The notes under the pieces are model-generated. The model ran no database searches. It was not told the origin of the DNA and worked only from the letters and a program-made list of their open reading frames with translations. A stretch of DNA of 64,000 nucleotides from Hymenolepis diminuta (taxonomy: Eukaryota; Platyhelminthes; Cestoda; Cyclophyllidea; Hymenolepididae). The stretch lies in assembly GCA_900708905.1 (NCBI GenBank), contig CAADRB010000032.1, positions 1,524,979 through 1,588,978 of the forward strand, written 5' to 3'. Shown here piece by piece: positions 48,426 through 63,158 of this stretch. Each line of letters opens with the position of its first letter. The first letter of the stretch is position 1. A program made the position numbers and the translations under genes.

Positions 48426-51400
48426 TTTTAGGCTTTTTGCGTAATACTTGCAAAGAAGAAATAGAGAACATTTATCTATTTGAGGTAGCTCTAATTTTAC
48501 TTTCCTTTTCACCATGATAAATTATGTGCCTGTTAAATCATCCCTTATCTCCTCGCTAGAGAAAAAACTGCAGAATTTTGGTGTAGCTCACTTTAAATAT
48601 GCCAATACCACATTGTGTGCCAGTAAAATTGTCTCTTTTAGCTTCTGGAAAAAAAACGGAATATTTTTCATATATTTTTATTTTCTATAATTCAAATGAC
48701 GATCCGAGTTCATTTTTAATAGATTTTTATCGAATGAGCATTGTACATTTTCCGGTCATGTGCTCTTATTTCATCCGTTTTATGTGCAAATGTAACCATC
48801 TGTTAGAATATAACAACTTTTTGATCTCCTCCGGTATTTAGGTAAAAATAGATTTGTTGCTAATGAAACAGCTATGCTCTTCTCAGCTTCAAGCATAAGA
48901 CCGAAATTTTACCGCCAATCTTCAACCCGTATTTCAAATAGTATTCACTAAAAGGTCAAATTTTTTCAAAATCATAAGACATTTGACAAGTAGATTAAGC
49001 TATGATAAATAACCTAAATTATTCAATGACATTTTAATTAGTAATCGCAGGAGATAGTGGACAAGAATCTAATCATTAAGCTAAGAAAGGATTTATGAAA
49101 TTCAATTTTCGGAACGTGGAGCAGTGAACTGCGAATTAATATTTCTACGCTCTCAATCTGAAGACCGAATAGATCAACGAGATCTATCCGAATTGCAAAT
49201 TTGATATAAGGTGAAATTTATTGAAATTCAAAGGTGCATTATTCAAGAAATACACCCGTGTGGGCATATTTACTATGCATAGTAATGAGTGTAACCATGG
49301 TTATTTATTCTGTTTTATCTAAAAGAATTGATAAGTTATTTTCCAAGTTGAAATCAAAGAATATCATTAAAAGATGAGAATGAGGTTTTAAGATTTCGGT
49401 CCTATCGGTAAAAAATGGTCTTAAGCTAAAAGTTGGATCGGTGTCTTCCGACCCATTAGAGTTCTAATTGTGAAAAATTTGGAAATTTTAAGTTGTATAA
49501 CAATTAAGTTGGGATTGCTTTACAGTAAAATTATTAAACTCAAATTGCTTGCGTTAGTACTTCATTATGCCGGGATTCAAAATGCCAAAAACCGATTGAA
49601 TCCGACAGCACTATATGTATAACCAGCTTCGCTTTACTCAGTTATTCAGTCTTTTTCTACTACCAGTTCAACATGATTCTTTCAGCACAAATGCTTCTAA
49701 TAATCTTGGCAGTAATCTACTAACAGTCGAAATATTAGTCGATTATTAGTACTACACCCCAAAGAGAGGTAAAAATTGCAATTTTGCTGCGAGGGAAAGC
49801 AAACAAAATCAACCAACATTAGACTCACACAAGGGACATAGAGGTAGGGAGATTGAAAAGATGCCGAGCTAAAAGGGCGTCAATGAACTTGAGTGAGCTT
49901 AATTTAGCATTGTTATATTTAGATTATAAAAACATACATCATCTCTCTTTCTCAGCTAATGAAAGAAAAGGGTATTATTTTAAGTAATAGAACCGACCTC
50001 CCAAATGAACGTCTCTTTCAAAAATCATATGAACGAAGGAAGTTTTGGTTTAATTAATTTTCCTGAAGGCAGAAATTTTATTTATTCATAAATTATTTAT
50101 ATCGCATTGGGTACTAAATGAAAAATATATTTAAAAGGCAATTTCAGCATTCTAGAGGATCAACAGTTTTAATCCTCAATATTTATAAGCTACTGACATT
50201 AGATTTCAGAAAAATGGTGGATATTGAGATAAAATATCCAGATATTTAAATCCAAACAGCTTTTATGAAGTGTCCGGAAACTGGGTTTGTCTAATTTTTT
50301 TCAGACGTCAATAAAGATCTGCAGATAAAGCCAAAGTCTATTTTTCACACACAATTTCGCGTATCGTCCGACGTGATTAATTAGGTGAGAAGCATTTGAA
50401 ACCGATTGTTATTTATCCTAGTTCTAGTTATCAATACAACCTAGATCTTCAAAGGCGCACAAAACTTCCTATTACACTAACTCAATCTGAACCTATTTCT
50501 TTCTTGCACATTTCATGCTCTGATTAGAAGTACAATTTACATCCTCCCTTAAACATTAAACTCCCATTCACACAATCTGCGTCCGAATAAAAAGGTAAGT
50601 AGAGCGTGATCCCCCAGATCCAAGATGCTTAAATACATTTTCTGTGTAGTCACAGATCTGATTTTAAACACTTTAACTATCCAGTTATCTGTACCTAATC
50701 ATTCCTTCGTGCATTGTGTGTTTAATACTGCTGATTTCCTTGATCAGATGTTTCTATTAATATATAACTAATGTTACAATATTACAATGTCCGAAAATCT
50801 GTATTAACAGGAATACATTTGAAAATACTACTGGCTAATTCTCAAATTTCACGAGAGAAGTAATATTTCATTCGTGAATCATCCTTCAAAATGCTAAATT
50901 TTCCTTATTTTCCGTTTGTATTTCAGAGGAATCATTTGGGTGACATAATTTAGAAAAGAAGGCAATTCAAAATTATTCCCGAAAGGAGGCTAAAGGCATC
51001 GTGTCTCTGGTTAAAATTTCGCATTTGTTCATTCTACTGGTGGTAGGTATTAGCAAATCTGACATATGCGTGATTAACAGCTCGATAATATTTGGTAAGA
51101 CATTCCTATACACGAAGGCTTTGTAAGACTTCACTATATTTGCAAACTAAGTCATGATAAAAGAAACATTTTGATATAGATTTATATATGGGCATAGAAA
51201 AGAATGAAATATTAGATAAAATATATTTTCTTTCATTTTGACTGCCTTAATTTCCAACAATATTAACCACAAAGTAAAATAGAAGAAGTGAAAGCTGAGT
51301 GGTGAAATGCAGAGTAAAACTTCGCAATTGGTCATTCTTATTGAATATACAACTGTAGATAGAATTAGCTTGAATGAAACACGTATGAATATGGAAAAGA

Positions 51401-51999
51401 GAATTGAACAAAACATATTAATTTTTTGACAACTTAAGTGCGTCTATCTCACATTTAGATGGAAAACTTTTACCTTCTTAAGGCATAATCCCTCTGTTGC
51501 TCTGTAATGCTGAGAAAAAAGATTCCTTCCAATTTGGTGAATAGTTTCACTAATAAAATTAATAATTTTACCGCTTATAAACGGTTTATTAATAATTATT
51601 TACTAATATCATACATATTGTTAAAATGAACCTGTTGTACTGTCGTTGAATTGGCGACTTGAGCGGAGTTAAATGTGGATTTCCACTTGGATTTCGTCTC
51701 ATTAATGAGCCCTGGGTAGTTTTGAGATATTTTTGGCTATTTGAAAGCGTATAAAATATTAATATTTTACGGAAAGTAATATATTTTGAAAACATAAAAG
51801 TTCTCCATATATTTAAATTTCTTTTTCTATTTTTCTCTGGCTTTCTCAAACGAAAGTATATCCGATTCACTTCCCCGCTCCATCAGAGACTCGAATGGAC
51901 ATCCTCGTAGACTTGAGCAGTTATAAGTCATTGACTGGGTAGAGTTGTTAAAACCGCTTCTAATGACTGTGTTTTCCAAGTAGCATTCTAATAAGATGT

Positions 52000-52072
52000 T
52001 TAGAAGTAGCTTACCACAAATGAAATACTTATCTGCCAAGCCAGAGGTTACAGGTTGGATGCCCATCGGTGA
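52000..52072 (+). repeat. tRNA-like SINE remnant, copy 4
   Basis: It contains ATCTGCCAAGCCAGAGG, where TCTG and CAGA can pair as an anticodon-type stem, then a B-box-like GGTTGGATGCCCATCGGTG. The end matches copy 3 (CCCACCGGTG) and the middle matches copies 1 and 2. The A-box side is poorly preserved. Confidence 0.45.
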
Positions 52073-54724
52073 TCACTCGGTAATCAAAATAAAAGACTAC
52101 ACTCATTAAGACTGACTAAGTAGGGAGTGAGAGAATTCAGGTTTTTCACTGGAGGAGTACTTTAATGCTATCTTTCAACCCAAGGCGAGTGTTAAAAAAC
52201 TCTCCGAGCTATAAGTTACAGTACCATTCTCATAGTAAAAACTTGACGACTTACATTACAACCATATAGTACTTTTATTAGTCAAACAAAACGATCACTG
52301 AATATGTGCTTGAGCAGTACCTGAATGTAGGGAGCAAAGTATGTTGGCAATGTTTGTTTGCTGCTGCTTTCAGTCGGCCGAATTATCATAAATAATTGTT
52401 TAAAATATATCATATTTTATCCCATATATCCTTCCAAAAAAATTAAACCATCAAAGTGAGTGGTAGTCTGCCAAGACAGTTTTAATCTGCTAATCATGAG
52501 GCTGTTATGGTTGTATTTCCCTGAGATAAAAAAACAAATGAATTTTTTTGAAAATAACTAAGAGATCAGTGTTGATCCAGATGCATCTCTATAAGAGGTA
52601 TTAAGAATTCAGGCTACGTTCAAATTTTCTGACATATTTTACATATTTCTATGCTGCTCATGTTAAATAAGTGAGTTAAAGCACAGTCGGCGTTAAACTC
52701 GGTTTTACACATCACAATCTTAACCTTATTGTTATGAAAGCCAAAAGGGGTATGCAATATAATTATAAGGACACATGTTTTCGACTGTGCGCATGCCTTT
52801 GGTACTCTAAAATAATGAATCAATTTCGAACTAAATATTCGAAAAGTTATGATGATTCACTATATTTAAAGTGTATAAATTTTTATTTTTAGATGACTTA
52901 CCGCTTACCCCAACCGCTACTGATTAACTGGACCTGGTATTTGGATGACTGAAGATAAATATAGACAGAACTTATGTAAACAACATCTCATTTTTTAGCA
53001 TACTGGTCATTACAAAATAGAATGGACACGTAAAATCATTTAGAAGCCCAAAAGTTCGATTTTTAAATTATACTTCAAAATAACCGGAAGACAAAACGTT
53101 TAATGCTAACTCTTTTAATATATCGAATTTTATTCAAACTGATCCTCTATCCTTTAATGTGTTTACTATGCTTTAGGTTTTGACTTTGAATCATACTTAA
53201 ACATCTAACTTTATTTCCTTTTACTATTATTAGTAACATAAATTTTTAAACTGTCGCCATACAATTCATTGAAGATAAAGTAGGGAAATTATGAACACAG
53301 ATTTAAAATTTAAAGTCACTTTGTACAGTTTTCAGGTAGTCATCACTGTGGTGAAAGAAGGGCTAATTGTGAGATTCCGGTCCTAAAACCAACTTTTACA
53401 CATTAGTCCATTCACACATTTACAGTCAAAACATTTTTCTAAAAGACTTTTGGAAGCATTCGCTTGAAACATTTCTTTAGGGAGAGCGGCGAAAACTTCA
53501 GTGGATTTTAGTGTAAAAGACCAAAGGTTTGCATCCACTTACGCTTTCATTATCATGCATTTAAAATTAACTTTTTGACCTCAAGAGAAGGTGTACAAGT
53601 GAAAGCAGCAAGTTTTAAAGAGTTATAGTTAACTGACATAAACTGGCTAGATTTTATCTTATTGCCATAATAAGAAGGTAATACAAAATTATGCGATTTC
53701 TATGTAGCTGAGTTCAATAGACTTAATCAAACTCAGACTCAAACTATTTTACCTTGAAATTTTATCAAAATTAAACTGTCATAGTACTATTGTTGCATAG
53801 AAAATTACTTTCGAATTGACTAAAGTAATTCAGAGAAATTTTAAAGTGTCAGTTGGACTAATTCATTTTCATTTATTCGCCTTTTTAATTCAGGAATTTT
53901 CATTCAATCTGGTAAATTTGAATCTTTTACTGCTGATATATTATATGCAGAAATAATATTTTTTTAATTTTCCAAAATATTTCGGTGGGAAGACAATATA
54001 ATTCATGTATGTGAGAAAAAGTATTTCTTTATGTCATCGAACCGCAGTCATAGAAACATATAATTTGATTTTAAAATAGTCTTAATTTGTCAATAAAAAA
54101 AGCGTTCCTCCCACATGCAAATCCCCTAGCAAATTCTGTTGAAGTATTTCAAATTTCCTTCCAGTCTAGTACTATGTTGGTTCATTTCATGATTTACTAT
54201 TAGATCACAATTCGATCAAATACATCGATTTTAAATAGAAATAAATATGGGAATAATACTACTCATCTACGGTCAATCGGAATGCAATTTGTTAACGTAT
54301 GCTTTTGATATGCCAAATTGAAAGTTAATTTTAATTTATAAAATAATAAGCTTAACTTTTTTAGGATGGGAAATTGTATCTTTTCAGACAATTTGTAGAT
54401 AACTAATTGACAAAATCTTCACTTAACTACTGCAAAATATTAACAATCGTAACACTCAGCCTTTTTAATTTCATAAACCTTAACTGTACTGTAAAATTTC
54501 TTACTATCTGTTAATAATCCAACGGTCTTAGTTGACTCTCTACCTGCGGATATCCATGTTTAGTCTTACCGCTGGTCCGACTCCTGCCCAGCTCTCTTCT
54601 CGTCAACCTCTTTTGACAATACCTGCTTCCAGGTCCTCCATCTAGCTTCTCCATACCTATGGTGATTTGATCGAATTTATCATCTACAGGGGCTTCTTTT
54701 ATCCTTAATAAAATCTTGTCTACT

Positions 54725-54764
54725 TCCTCGTAAAATAGGCCTGGTAAAGGCGATTTTACGAGGA
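54725..54764. repeat. Perfect 12-base inverted repeat (hairpin)
   Basis: TCCTCGTAAAAT at 54725-54736 and its exact reverse complement at 54753-54764. Within the 16-base loop GCC and GGC can pair, extending the stem past a small bulge. No T-run or gene lies beside it, so I assign no function. Confidence 0.85.
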
Positions 54765-57700
54765 TAGGGATTGCCTCCCGCTAAAAAATGATATATTCAC
54801 AATATCCAAATCCCATTTTTAGTTTATTTTTAATCTGTTGGTTTTCATTTTTACAATGAAATAAATTTTTAATGCAGTAACAATTTTGGACTAAAAATGG
54901 CAACTAAATGCAATCGCCGTTGCCAGGAGCACCAATGACCAAAGAATTGATTTTCCAGATAAAATTCGTAAACGAAATATTCCGATAAAGTTACGCATTT
55001 TCTTTTAAAGAAATAAATTAAACATTTCAAAAAAGGTGAAGTGATGTAATTAATTAAAACCTCTCCGATTGAAATTTTGCCCAAGGAGAGTTTTTAACAC
55101 AATTAAGGGATGTTTGTGTAAAACGATTCTCTAATGATCTAGGAGTAATGATGAACTTTAGAGTTTTATGTGTTCCCTCTAATATCCTTCGACCAGTTTA
55201 TGTTATCTCTTGAATTATATATTTACCCTCTTTGTAACTCTTAAATCCTTTTGGTAAGCATCTTTCCATACCTCTCTTGGGAAGAGGGGAAGCAAATTGG
55301 AACTGCCTTTGTGGTAAACGCAAATTCGGTTATTCGTCTCTTTATTATCCTGACTTAAACAGCACTGTTGACAATTTGACCTTGTATCCGTGGTTTCTGG
55401 CTTTGGTGACAAGCATATTAACTACTGGTGCACAAAAAAGCAAATTTGGGCTATTTGAAATCGGTACCATTTATTTTGCTGTATATATTCTTAAGTTACA
55501 AGCAGAAGCTGTAAGAATGAGTAGATTAGAGATAGAGTGAGCAAGGGATTAAAAGCTTGCAAGTTCCGGTAAAATAAACTTAAAACACTGATCAAAGAAT
55601 TCCTGTTCCCTTCTATAAATTGCCCTTCTGCTTGCTAAGCTATCGCTGGGTCCTTATACTTTTGCTGTTGTTGTCTGTAAAGATCTAGTTTCAGTCGCTG
55701 TGATTTATCTACTCACTAGATAAACTACAGCTAACTCAGACCCCAGAAAGAAAGATAAGACAGACATTTGATTTACTGAATAACAACTTTATTTATAAAC
55801 ACAATCCGTTTTTACACAACTGGTGTTCGAAGATCAATATATTGTCAAATTAATATTACGTAGTATAAAATAACTTCCAAGGTGTCTGGACGGATGTAAT
55901 GATGGAGGACATAGATACGAACCGTGGGAAGTGATTACGCTGAGGCAAAACAACAACTCTGTAGCTTTGAGCTTTGTTTTGTTGGCCTCTCAGAAGCAAA
56001 TCACGCTCGTCTGCTTTTTTATTATTTGCAAGTACATATAATTTACCTTATACTTTAGATTGAACTAAAACACTCAAATTAATAATCCAAGGATCGTTTT
56101 AAGCCAATTGCATGGTGATATGTAAATTTCCTTAAATTTTTCTCCAATTTAGCAATCCGACGTAAGTAGATCTAAATTCACTTAAGTCAAAAACTTCACC
56201 AACGCTCAGTTACTTAGATGGCGTTAAGCCTCAGAAAAAATGACACCTCGTCTAACTCTGAATCCATTTCACAGTTGGGTAAAAACGCTATCACATGCTA
56301 GGCTGGCTACAACTTTTCATCTAAAGTTCTTCACAAAAATCGTGATATCCTTTTGGCACACCAGGTAACATAATTGCTTAACAGTACAGGATTTTCACAA
56401 GTTCAAAAAGTCACAGTAATTTTATAAAATTTACCTGAGTTACTAAGCACGTTTGGCAGTTTGGAAAAAGGAAAATTATTTTTCTGGAATATAAATGGAT
56501 GTATATATATATAGATGGATTATTGAAGAATAATTGATTCTTGCATAATACCGATAAAAGTTTACCGAAAATCAATTGCATTTATTTTAGTTTTAATGAG
56601 CGTAAATTAAAAAAATCTTGAATAACTTTTCTTAGGTAACGTCTGGCGTCTCATTACTTAAATCAGTAGGAATCTTGAAAAAATGTCACACAAAAACATA
56701 ATGTTACCTATTCCATTGTGTAGTATTGAGTAATAAGTCCATTTATTTAGAGATCGGCTGGATGTTTAAATTTCCTTTCATAGAACATTAAAGGGGAAGT
56801 TCTGCAGGACTTCTAGATTACCTTTTCAGTATTTTAAAATTCATTTCCACCTTTAAATTGCAAGATTTAATACTAAAGCTCATAGTCATGTCTCTTCTTT
56901 CTGTTGATTATTCTTGGATTTAAGTAGCTTTTGAGTAGTAATTAGTACTACTACTTATTTAGACCTTCAACAACTTTATGACAATAGTATAACTTGCTAA
57001 CTGTTAAGCCCGGAATGTCTTCGCCCTTATCCCAGAGCTGTTAAAATTTCAGACACATTTTACAGAAACTAGGAAAACTGAAGGATTACTGAATAGGTCT
57101 TTTGATTATATGAGGAAAAGAATCTGCATTTTGGAAACTATGAAAAGTTAGAAAAAATAAAATTAGCGAACATGATCGGTCAATGAGTTCAAAGCTAACG
57201 ATAAAATCTTTTGCAGAATTTTTTGAAGATGGATAATGCTTTCTGACGGTCGCTTACTTCTAAATCAACATATATTAGTATTTTTAATAAAACTTTAATA
57301 AGTGTGAAAGAAAAAGCGCTTGAAAGAAGCACTAGAAGTCGCTTTTTGAAATATTTAGTAATGCGAGTCATGTCCATGTTCAGGGAAACAGCTACTCAGT
57401 TGCGACTTTTAAAAATTCACAATTACTCAGACCATAAGAAGAAGATGAGGAACTTTTCTGTTAAGCTAAGCTTATTTATTGCAAATGAAATGCGCAGTAA
57501 ATAACTGACTTCCTATTTGTTACCAATAGTTATCCCGATGGTTACTTCAATGGTTGTCTTACATATGCAGGTGCAAGAGTAAAAAACGTCCAATCATCGA
57601 TATTCCAGTATTCGAGGGATGAAGGGTGTAAGGTTTGCTCAAGTGACTCAAAAATATTTGTCTGCCTTTGACAAATGATTTAACGTCTTTTCTCTGATTG

Positions 57701-60700
57701 ACCCAATAAATTTGAAATTCTCAGCATATTCAGTCCTGTGACATCAGCGGTCAGTAAAAAATTTTCAAAAGAACCTTTCATTGTCATCCGTTATACTTGC
57801 GGCGTTCTCTCAACCTGACAATATTTTGTACCCTGTCTTAAATTTAGGGAATTGGATATGTCCTGGATAATTCCCTTTTGCTAATCTACTGTCTGCAAGA
57901 AATATGGTAAACAGACGCCTATGGGAAAAGTGCAGTCTTAATTTTACCTAACAGAAACAGAGGTATTCAAACACCCCACTGAATTATACCTTTAAGCACT
58001 ATAAAATGACGATCCAGCAGTAATGAAAAGGGTGTTTAGCCATCTCTAGACTCTAAAGTTAGCACATTAATACCACAGATAGAAAGAGACTTAACAATTA
58101 TAATAGCATTTTTACTAGCCACTATTTTAATGTCAGAAAACCCATAGTATCAACATTTTTTTTATAAAATCAGGATCCGGGATCTCTGAGTATGAATAAA
58201 ATGCGTTAGAGTTCCGCTTATTCGTTTTTATTAGTTACAAATAATCAAAATGTTTGTGTAGACACAACAAAATTAGGTCATTGTTTAAGTGCAAAATTAA
58301 ACAATTAAATTGGAAATTAAAAACGTGAATCAGCAATGCTTGGCTTAATTTCCGCAATTTTTATGAATTTTCAGTCAAATTTACGAATTAACTGAAATTT
58401 TTTGAGTTTCTTTTTTCAAGAAATTTGACTAAACCACAGCAGTGGTCAACTTCAAATATTTTAGTAATTTTCCAATTTTATGTAATTTATATTAATTAAT
58501 TGTGGAGATTTTACTGCTAAATGGTTATTTATTCATTTCGCAAAATTGATTCCTCTTTTTAACTTATAGACCTTTTCGTTACTATTACTTGACGGCAAAA
58601 ATTTTTAATTTGTTTCCACGTGATTCACCTTCTTTCAAATAAATGGGGCTGATTTAGATACTTTCAGAGGTGGAAAATTGTACATTTTTTGCCTTGCCGT
58701 AGGAATTGGATAAAATGTTCATTTCCATGCAGACGGTTTTGTTGCGCATTCTACAATTTGTGATAAGCAAATTGTGACACACCTGTATTATTGTCTCTAC
58801 GGAAAAAATCCATTGACTCAAGTCTTCTCAGTTGGTAGTTTAAATTTCAAAGTTTCTCAGCTCTATGGAGAACTGCTAATCTTTTGCATGAAATGCACTG
58901 CATCGTAATATTTTAACCGCAAATTTAGTTTTAATACAGTCTAATATTTAGTAATTATGATTCTTCAGGATCAAAACATTGACTATAAAATAAGTAATGA
59001 AAAATTTATTATTTGACGCTTACATAGTTTTTGTTATGTCTCGGAATGAACAATGCACACCTCATCGATGGTTTCCGACTGACTTATCAGTCCCGTCGAT
59101 ATGCGGATGCACGATGCTCTTGATATCTTGAAAGTTATTTTTGACAAAACTGTCACTTGTTTGGTGGTACTTTGACTTTAATCATAATTCATATCTGTTA
59201 AAGTAATAAGACGTTTTGGATTGAAACACTTCAGCTATTTTCCAAAAGATTGCATTAGGTCTATGCCAATTGTAGTTTCAGTTGTGTTCGAGTAGGTTTC
59301 GATTATCATATGAGTTTCGTTCTTGGTTCCCTATTCTTTGTAGTACCTTCTCATGTTAGTCAACCGGTTCAAAACAATTTTACCTGATATCAAAGATACA
59401 AGCAGACACTAAAAGAAAACATTATTTTGATACGGGTTAGTAAGTTAGAGTTCGCTCAAGGTAAATATATACTATTATATATTTGACTTGTATACTTATT
59501 CTCCTCCAGTCTAACAACTTTTCTGTGTGACTTATATTATTTAATACCATCATTGCTTATTCACCTATGTAAACAAGTCATGGGTGACGATGTTTATGAT
59601 CGTTGTTTATTACATATTTAAACAGCAAAAGCCATCGAAAGCCAAAGGAATATAAAATACTATCTACTGGAAAAAAAGCTAACTTCTATCCGAATTTTTT
59701 CAAACATTCGAAGAGCCATCTGAAGCAAACTGATTTTATTTGAATTGACTAGGGTTAGAAATAGGTATGACCTCGATATTTGTCATTACAAATTGAAATG
59801 CAATAAGGCGGAAAGCAGTGGATTAAAATGTTCTAATTGGAGATACTTTTATGGTAGCACTTCAACTAAATAAATACCGTAAATAAGATTCATCGAATTT
59901 ATTTACGCTATCCAAGTTAATTCATTTATCACTCAGGATAAAGCAAAAATTTTATAATTTTTCATTTTGAGTAAGCGTCTGAACTCAGGAAAGTGGAACG
60001 CTTCAAGATTTCATAGGGAAAGAATGGAATAAAAGTGGAAATTATAGTTAGTGTATAAAGTGAGTCCTACGAAATTTACTCTTTGGAAATTTTCATTTCG
60101 CTTTTTTACTGCTTCGCTTGCAAAGTTCAGGAAGTCTTCCGTTTTCAGTGCTCAGAGCCTTTTAACTAGTAAATTAATTTGGTTGATTCGCCAGTCGCTT
60201 AAGATGCTTCTACAAACAGCCGAGACACTGGGCTGGAAGTAAGCCTAAAGTTTCACTCACAGCATTTGCAGTAATTTTCCAAACTGATAAGATCTGTGAG
60301 TTTTATCTTAAACTTAGTACACAATGGGTCTTCCAGATAAAACACCCTTACCCATGAACCCTGTTTAAAGAGTGTCAAGTGACCCCACACACAACCTCTT
60401 CCTCTGTTTACACAATAGACAAAGTCGGTGACTCTCCGGTCTTCTACCTAAAAGTCCTCATTTCGTTTTTCTTCAAATGGTTGAAAGACCAAATTCTCTT
60501 ACAAATTGTTCACTACCCTACAGGTTTTAATTTAACCGAGAAAAGATAGCTTGCCATATCTTAATTTCCCTACCCTATCATATGGGATATTCAGCACACT
60601 TTCCCTCGTGTTATCAGAGCTAACACATGCATCGACATTAGTTCTGCCTTTTCATATCACACTGGATAATCAAATTGGAGTGGATATGAAACATTTCGTT

Positions 60701-63118
60701 TAGGCCCAGTTGTGACAGCTAACAATGAAGTTTTATGCTTCAGCTCAGGCACTTTGTTATCTCGCTCTCTATTATTAGATATGTTTTAATTTTCGTTCCT
60801 TTCTTTTGTGTGTTTCATCCGCTGTTGCATCCATAGACTCAACGCTCAAAATTTGGTGTTTTGATTTTGAAAGACGATTGTCTACTGCAAACGGTTAGAA
60901 AAAAATTACTCATAAGGGCGTGCCTTTGTCTTACAGAGCCTAGTAAACATAGTCTCTATAATTTGGCGATTCTAATCTCTATAGTCTACATAAGCCGTAC
61001 TACGAACCTAAATATTTCAAAGCTCAAAGGTCAGTTTAGATGACTTGGTCCCTTGTTTTCTAGACTGAGTTCAACTTAGCAATATACTAAGCAAGTTAGC
61101 CAGGTAAATAAAATAAAAGATTAATCTTGCCACTTTCGAACACTTGTATTTTCTGCAGCTATGAGCAGGCAGATGAGTCTAGCAGGGGCACTTTAAGCAT
61201 AACTAGAACTAACTCAAGAGTAATGTGTCATGCATAATTGACTACTAGTCTCTTTTATTAGAGGATCGTTAATTAATGCTGTTAGAACACATGCATTTTA
61301 AGATGCATTTGACAAATTACAAAACACATTATTTGGTTTTAATTTGAATTTCAACTCTCATCTGTCTTTAGAAGACCCATAAGCACAAACTTTAAACTGT
61401 AATTTTTTTGTTCCCTTTAATATGAGGTGTCCTTCGTTTTTTAGCGTCAGTCTCTGGAATCGATGAACTTTCCTACCTTATTTTAAATTTGAGACATCCA
61501 ATTACCACCCCTTTTGCAGAGAGGCTGTCTTTTAATGTTATGCCAAACAAGTCCTGAAAAATTTTTCCCTTTCTTTATTACAACTAGATATATTCCCCTA
61601 CTCTCTTATATTCAAACTTTAGATACAATAAGGCAGACAATTAAGCTCTTCTGGGAAGGTAATTCAGCCATGTCAAGCAGTAAGATTAGGAACTATATTC
61701 TGTGAGCATCCCAATTAGCAGTAAAAGGCCAAAATCGTGTACCGCGACGAAATTGACTCTCCCCATGTATGTTTCCACCATATTACGCTGCCCAGCGTTT
61801 AAGTTGTCATGGATAGAATATTTATACCCTACATTATGAACGTATCGGCATTAGATTTTCACAAGCAAACCCCTTTTATCTCTAACGTCAGGAGGTTTAG
61901 AACGAATTGTCATTATTTTACAAGGTTACATTTTAAAAATCCACCAAGATGATTTTCAGTGAAAAGCAATTCTGTAGTCCTTCCGCAAGAACTGACATTC
62001 TTTCGATAGTCACTAACTAGCGCAGCTATTTATCCTAAATCTGAGAAAAATAAATTTGTTTCATTCTTTTGATCTCAGTGTTGACTATGTTCGCATTATT
62101 CCTATGTAAGTGCCAGCCATGTTCATTTTGCACCTTTTAAACAAATTGTTTTAATTGAAGAAAAATATCTTCTGGCATTTTTTAGGTTAAAAATGCATAT
62201 TTTAAAGTGGTTGAATTCACTCGAGAATTTTGATGGAACCTGCCAATTACATTTCATGTGATTTTATTGTAGAAAATTTAAAAATATTTGTATTATATGC
62301 GTTTATACCTACATTGTTTCAATTGTAAGTTGTTAACAAATTCTCAAAGTGTCTCATGATTCTGGAATTATTTAGAAATAGCACTTTTTAGAGTTTTTAT
62401 TACTGAATAGTACAATTCTAAGGCTTTACGAGCTGCGAACACTAATAGTTATAATATTTACGGCTCCTCTGTCGGCAATGTCGATTTCCCTCTCCAAATG
62501 CGTAAATCCCTATAAGCGAAATTTGAGCAAAAGCAGTGAATGGGGGGCTTGATAACCGGAAAGATTAAAACAATGCTCTCTTGTTATGTTGACGAGGATA
62601 CCAAATTTTAGGTACCACGGTCAACAAAAATGCCAATCGCTTCATTTTTTGATTACTTTAGTTATCAGCTGCTTTCAAAGGGCGGTAAAGTTGGTATTAC
62701 ATTTAATAGGACTCTCTTCAAAGAATCACTTGAAAATTCAGCAAGATTAATAGCAAATATTCTCCTTAGTTGATCGGGGAATTGTAAATTCTGGGCCCCA
62801 TAGACCAATTTTTCCATCACTTTCCAAATCATACATATGCAGCTATGTATTCAAATGTCAAACTAATATAATGTATATACGTGATCGGATTTATAATTAA
62901 AACAAATTTAGAGACCATGATTTGGAAAATTCATGTCAGACATTTCGAAACATTTTCATTTTATTTAGGAACTCGAAATCTGTTGATTTTTTCCTGTGTT
63001 ACTGTATTTTCTACGGAATCGATACTAGATAATTATAAGTAATCCGTAGCTAATTAATTTAAAAGAATTATTGAACTTAACTAAAAAACAAATCATTATA
63101 ATTTATCGTTCATTTTTT

Positions 63119-63124
63119 TTTATT
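63119..63124 (-). terminator. Possible poly(A) signal for the right-edge minus-strand frame
   Basis: AATAAA on the minus strand, about 35 bases after the TAA. The position fits, but the sequence context is T/A-rich, so chance is a real alternative. Confidence 0.3.
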
Positions 63125-63158
63125 TTACCATATTTTCAACTATAAATTAACAATCAAT

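Larger units (their letters stand above)
43606..63158. other. Long intergenic stretch, no host gene recognised
   Basis: About 19.5 kb of AT-rich DNA. Apart from R1 copy B, R2 copies 2 and 3, the tRNA-like copy 4, simple repeats and a hairpin (54725-54764), I see nothing. No spliced coding segment with conserved residues was found on either strand; the open frames are mostly 60-93 codons, as expected by chance at this base composition. Confidence 0.6.

Noticed and set aside
51589..51870. A 93-codon minus-strand frame
   Set aside because: Lys/Arg/Asn-rich as expected from AT-rich chance sequence; no domain, and it continues into no plausible exon.
55277..55540. An 87-codon + strand frame with a Cys/Gly start
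   Set aside because: I looked for a zinc finger or secreted domain and found no regular cysteine pattern or homology that I recognise.
59064..59100. Minus-strand hairpin with CTGATAAG and GGAAAC, resembling a hammerhead ribozyme core
   Set aside because: A hammerhead needs CTGATGA, a stem II and GAAA in fixed spacing. Here the paired bases are GACTGA/TCAGTC, which use up the core itself, and no stem II forms between CTGATAA and GAAA. It is only a small hairpin.
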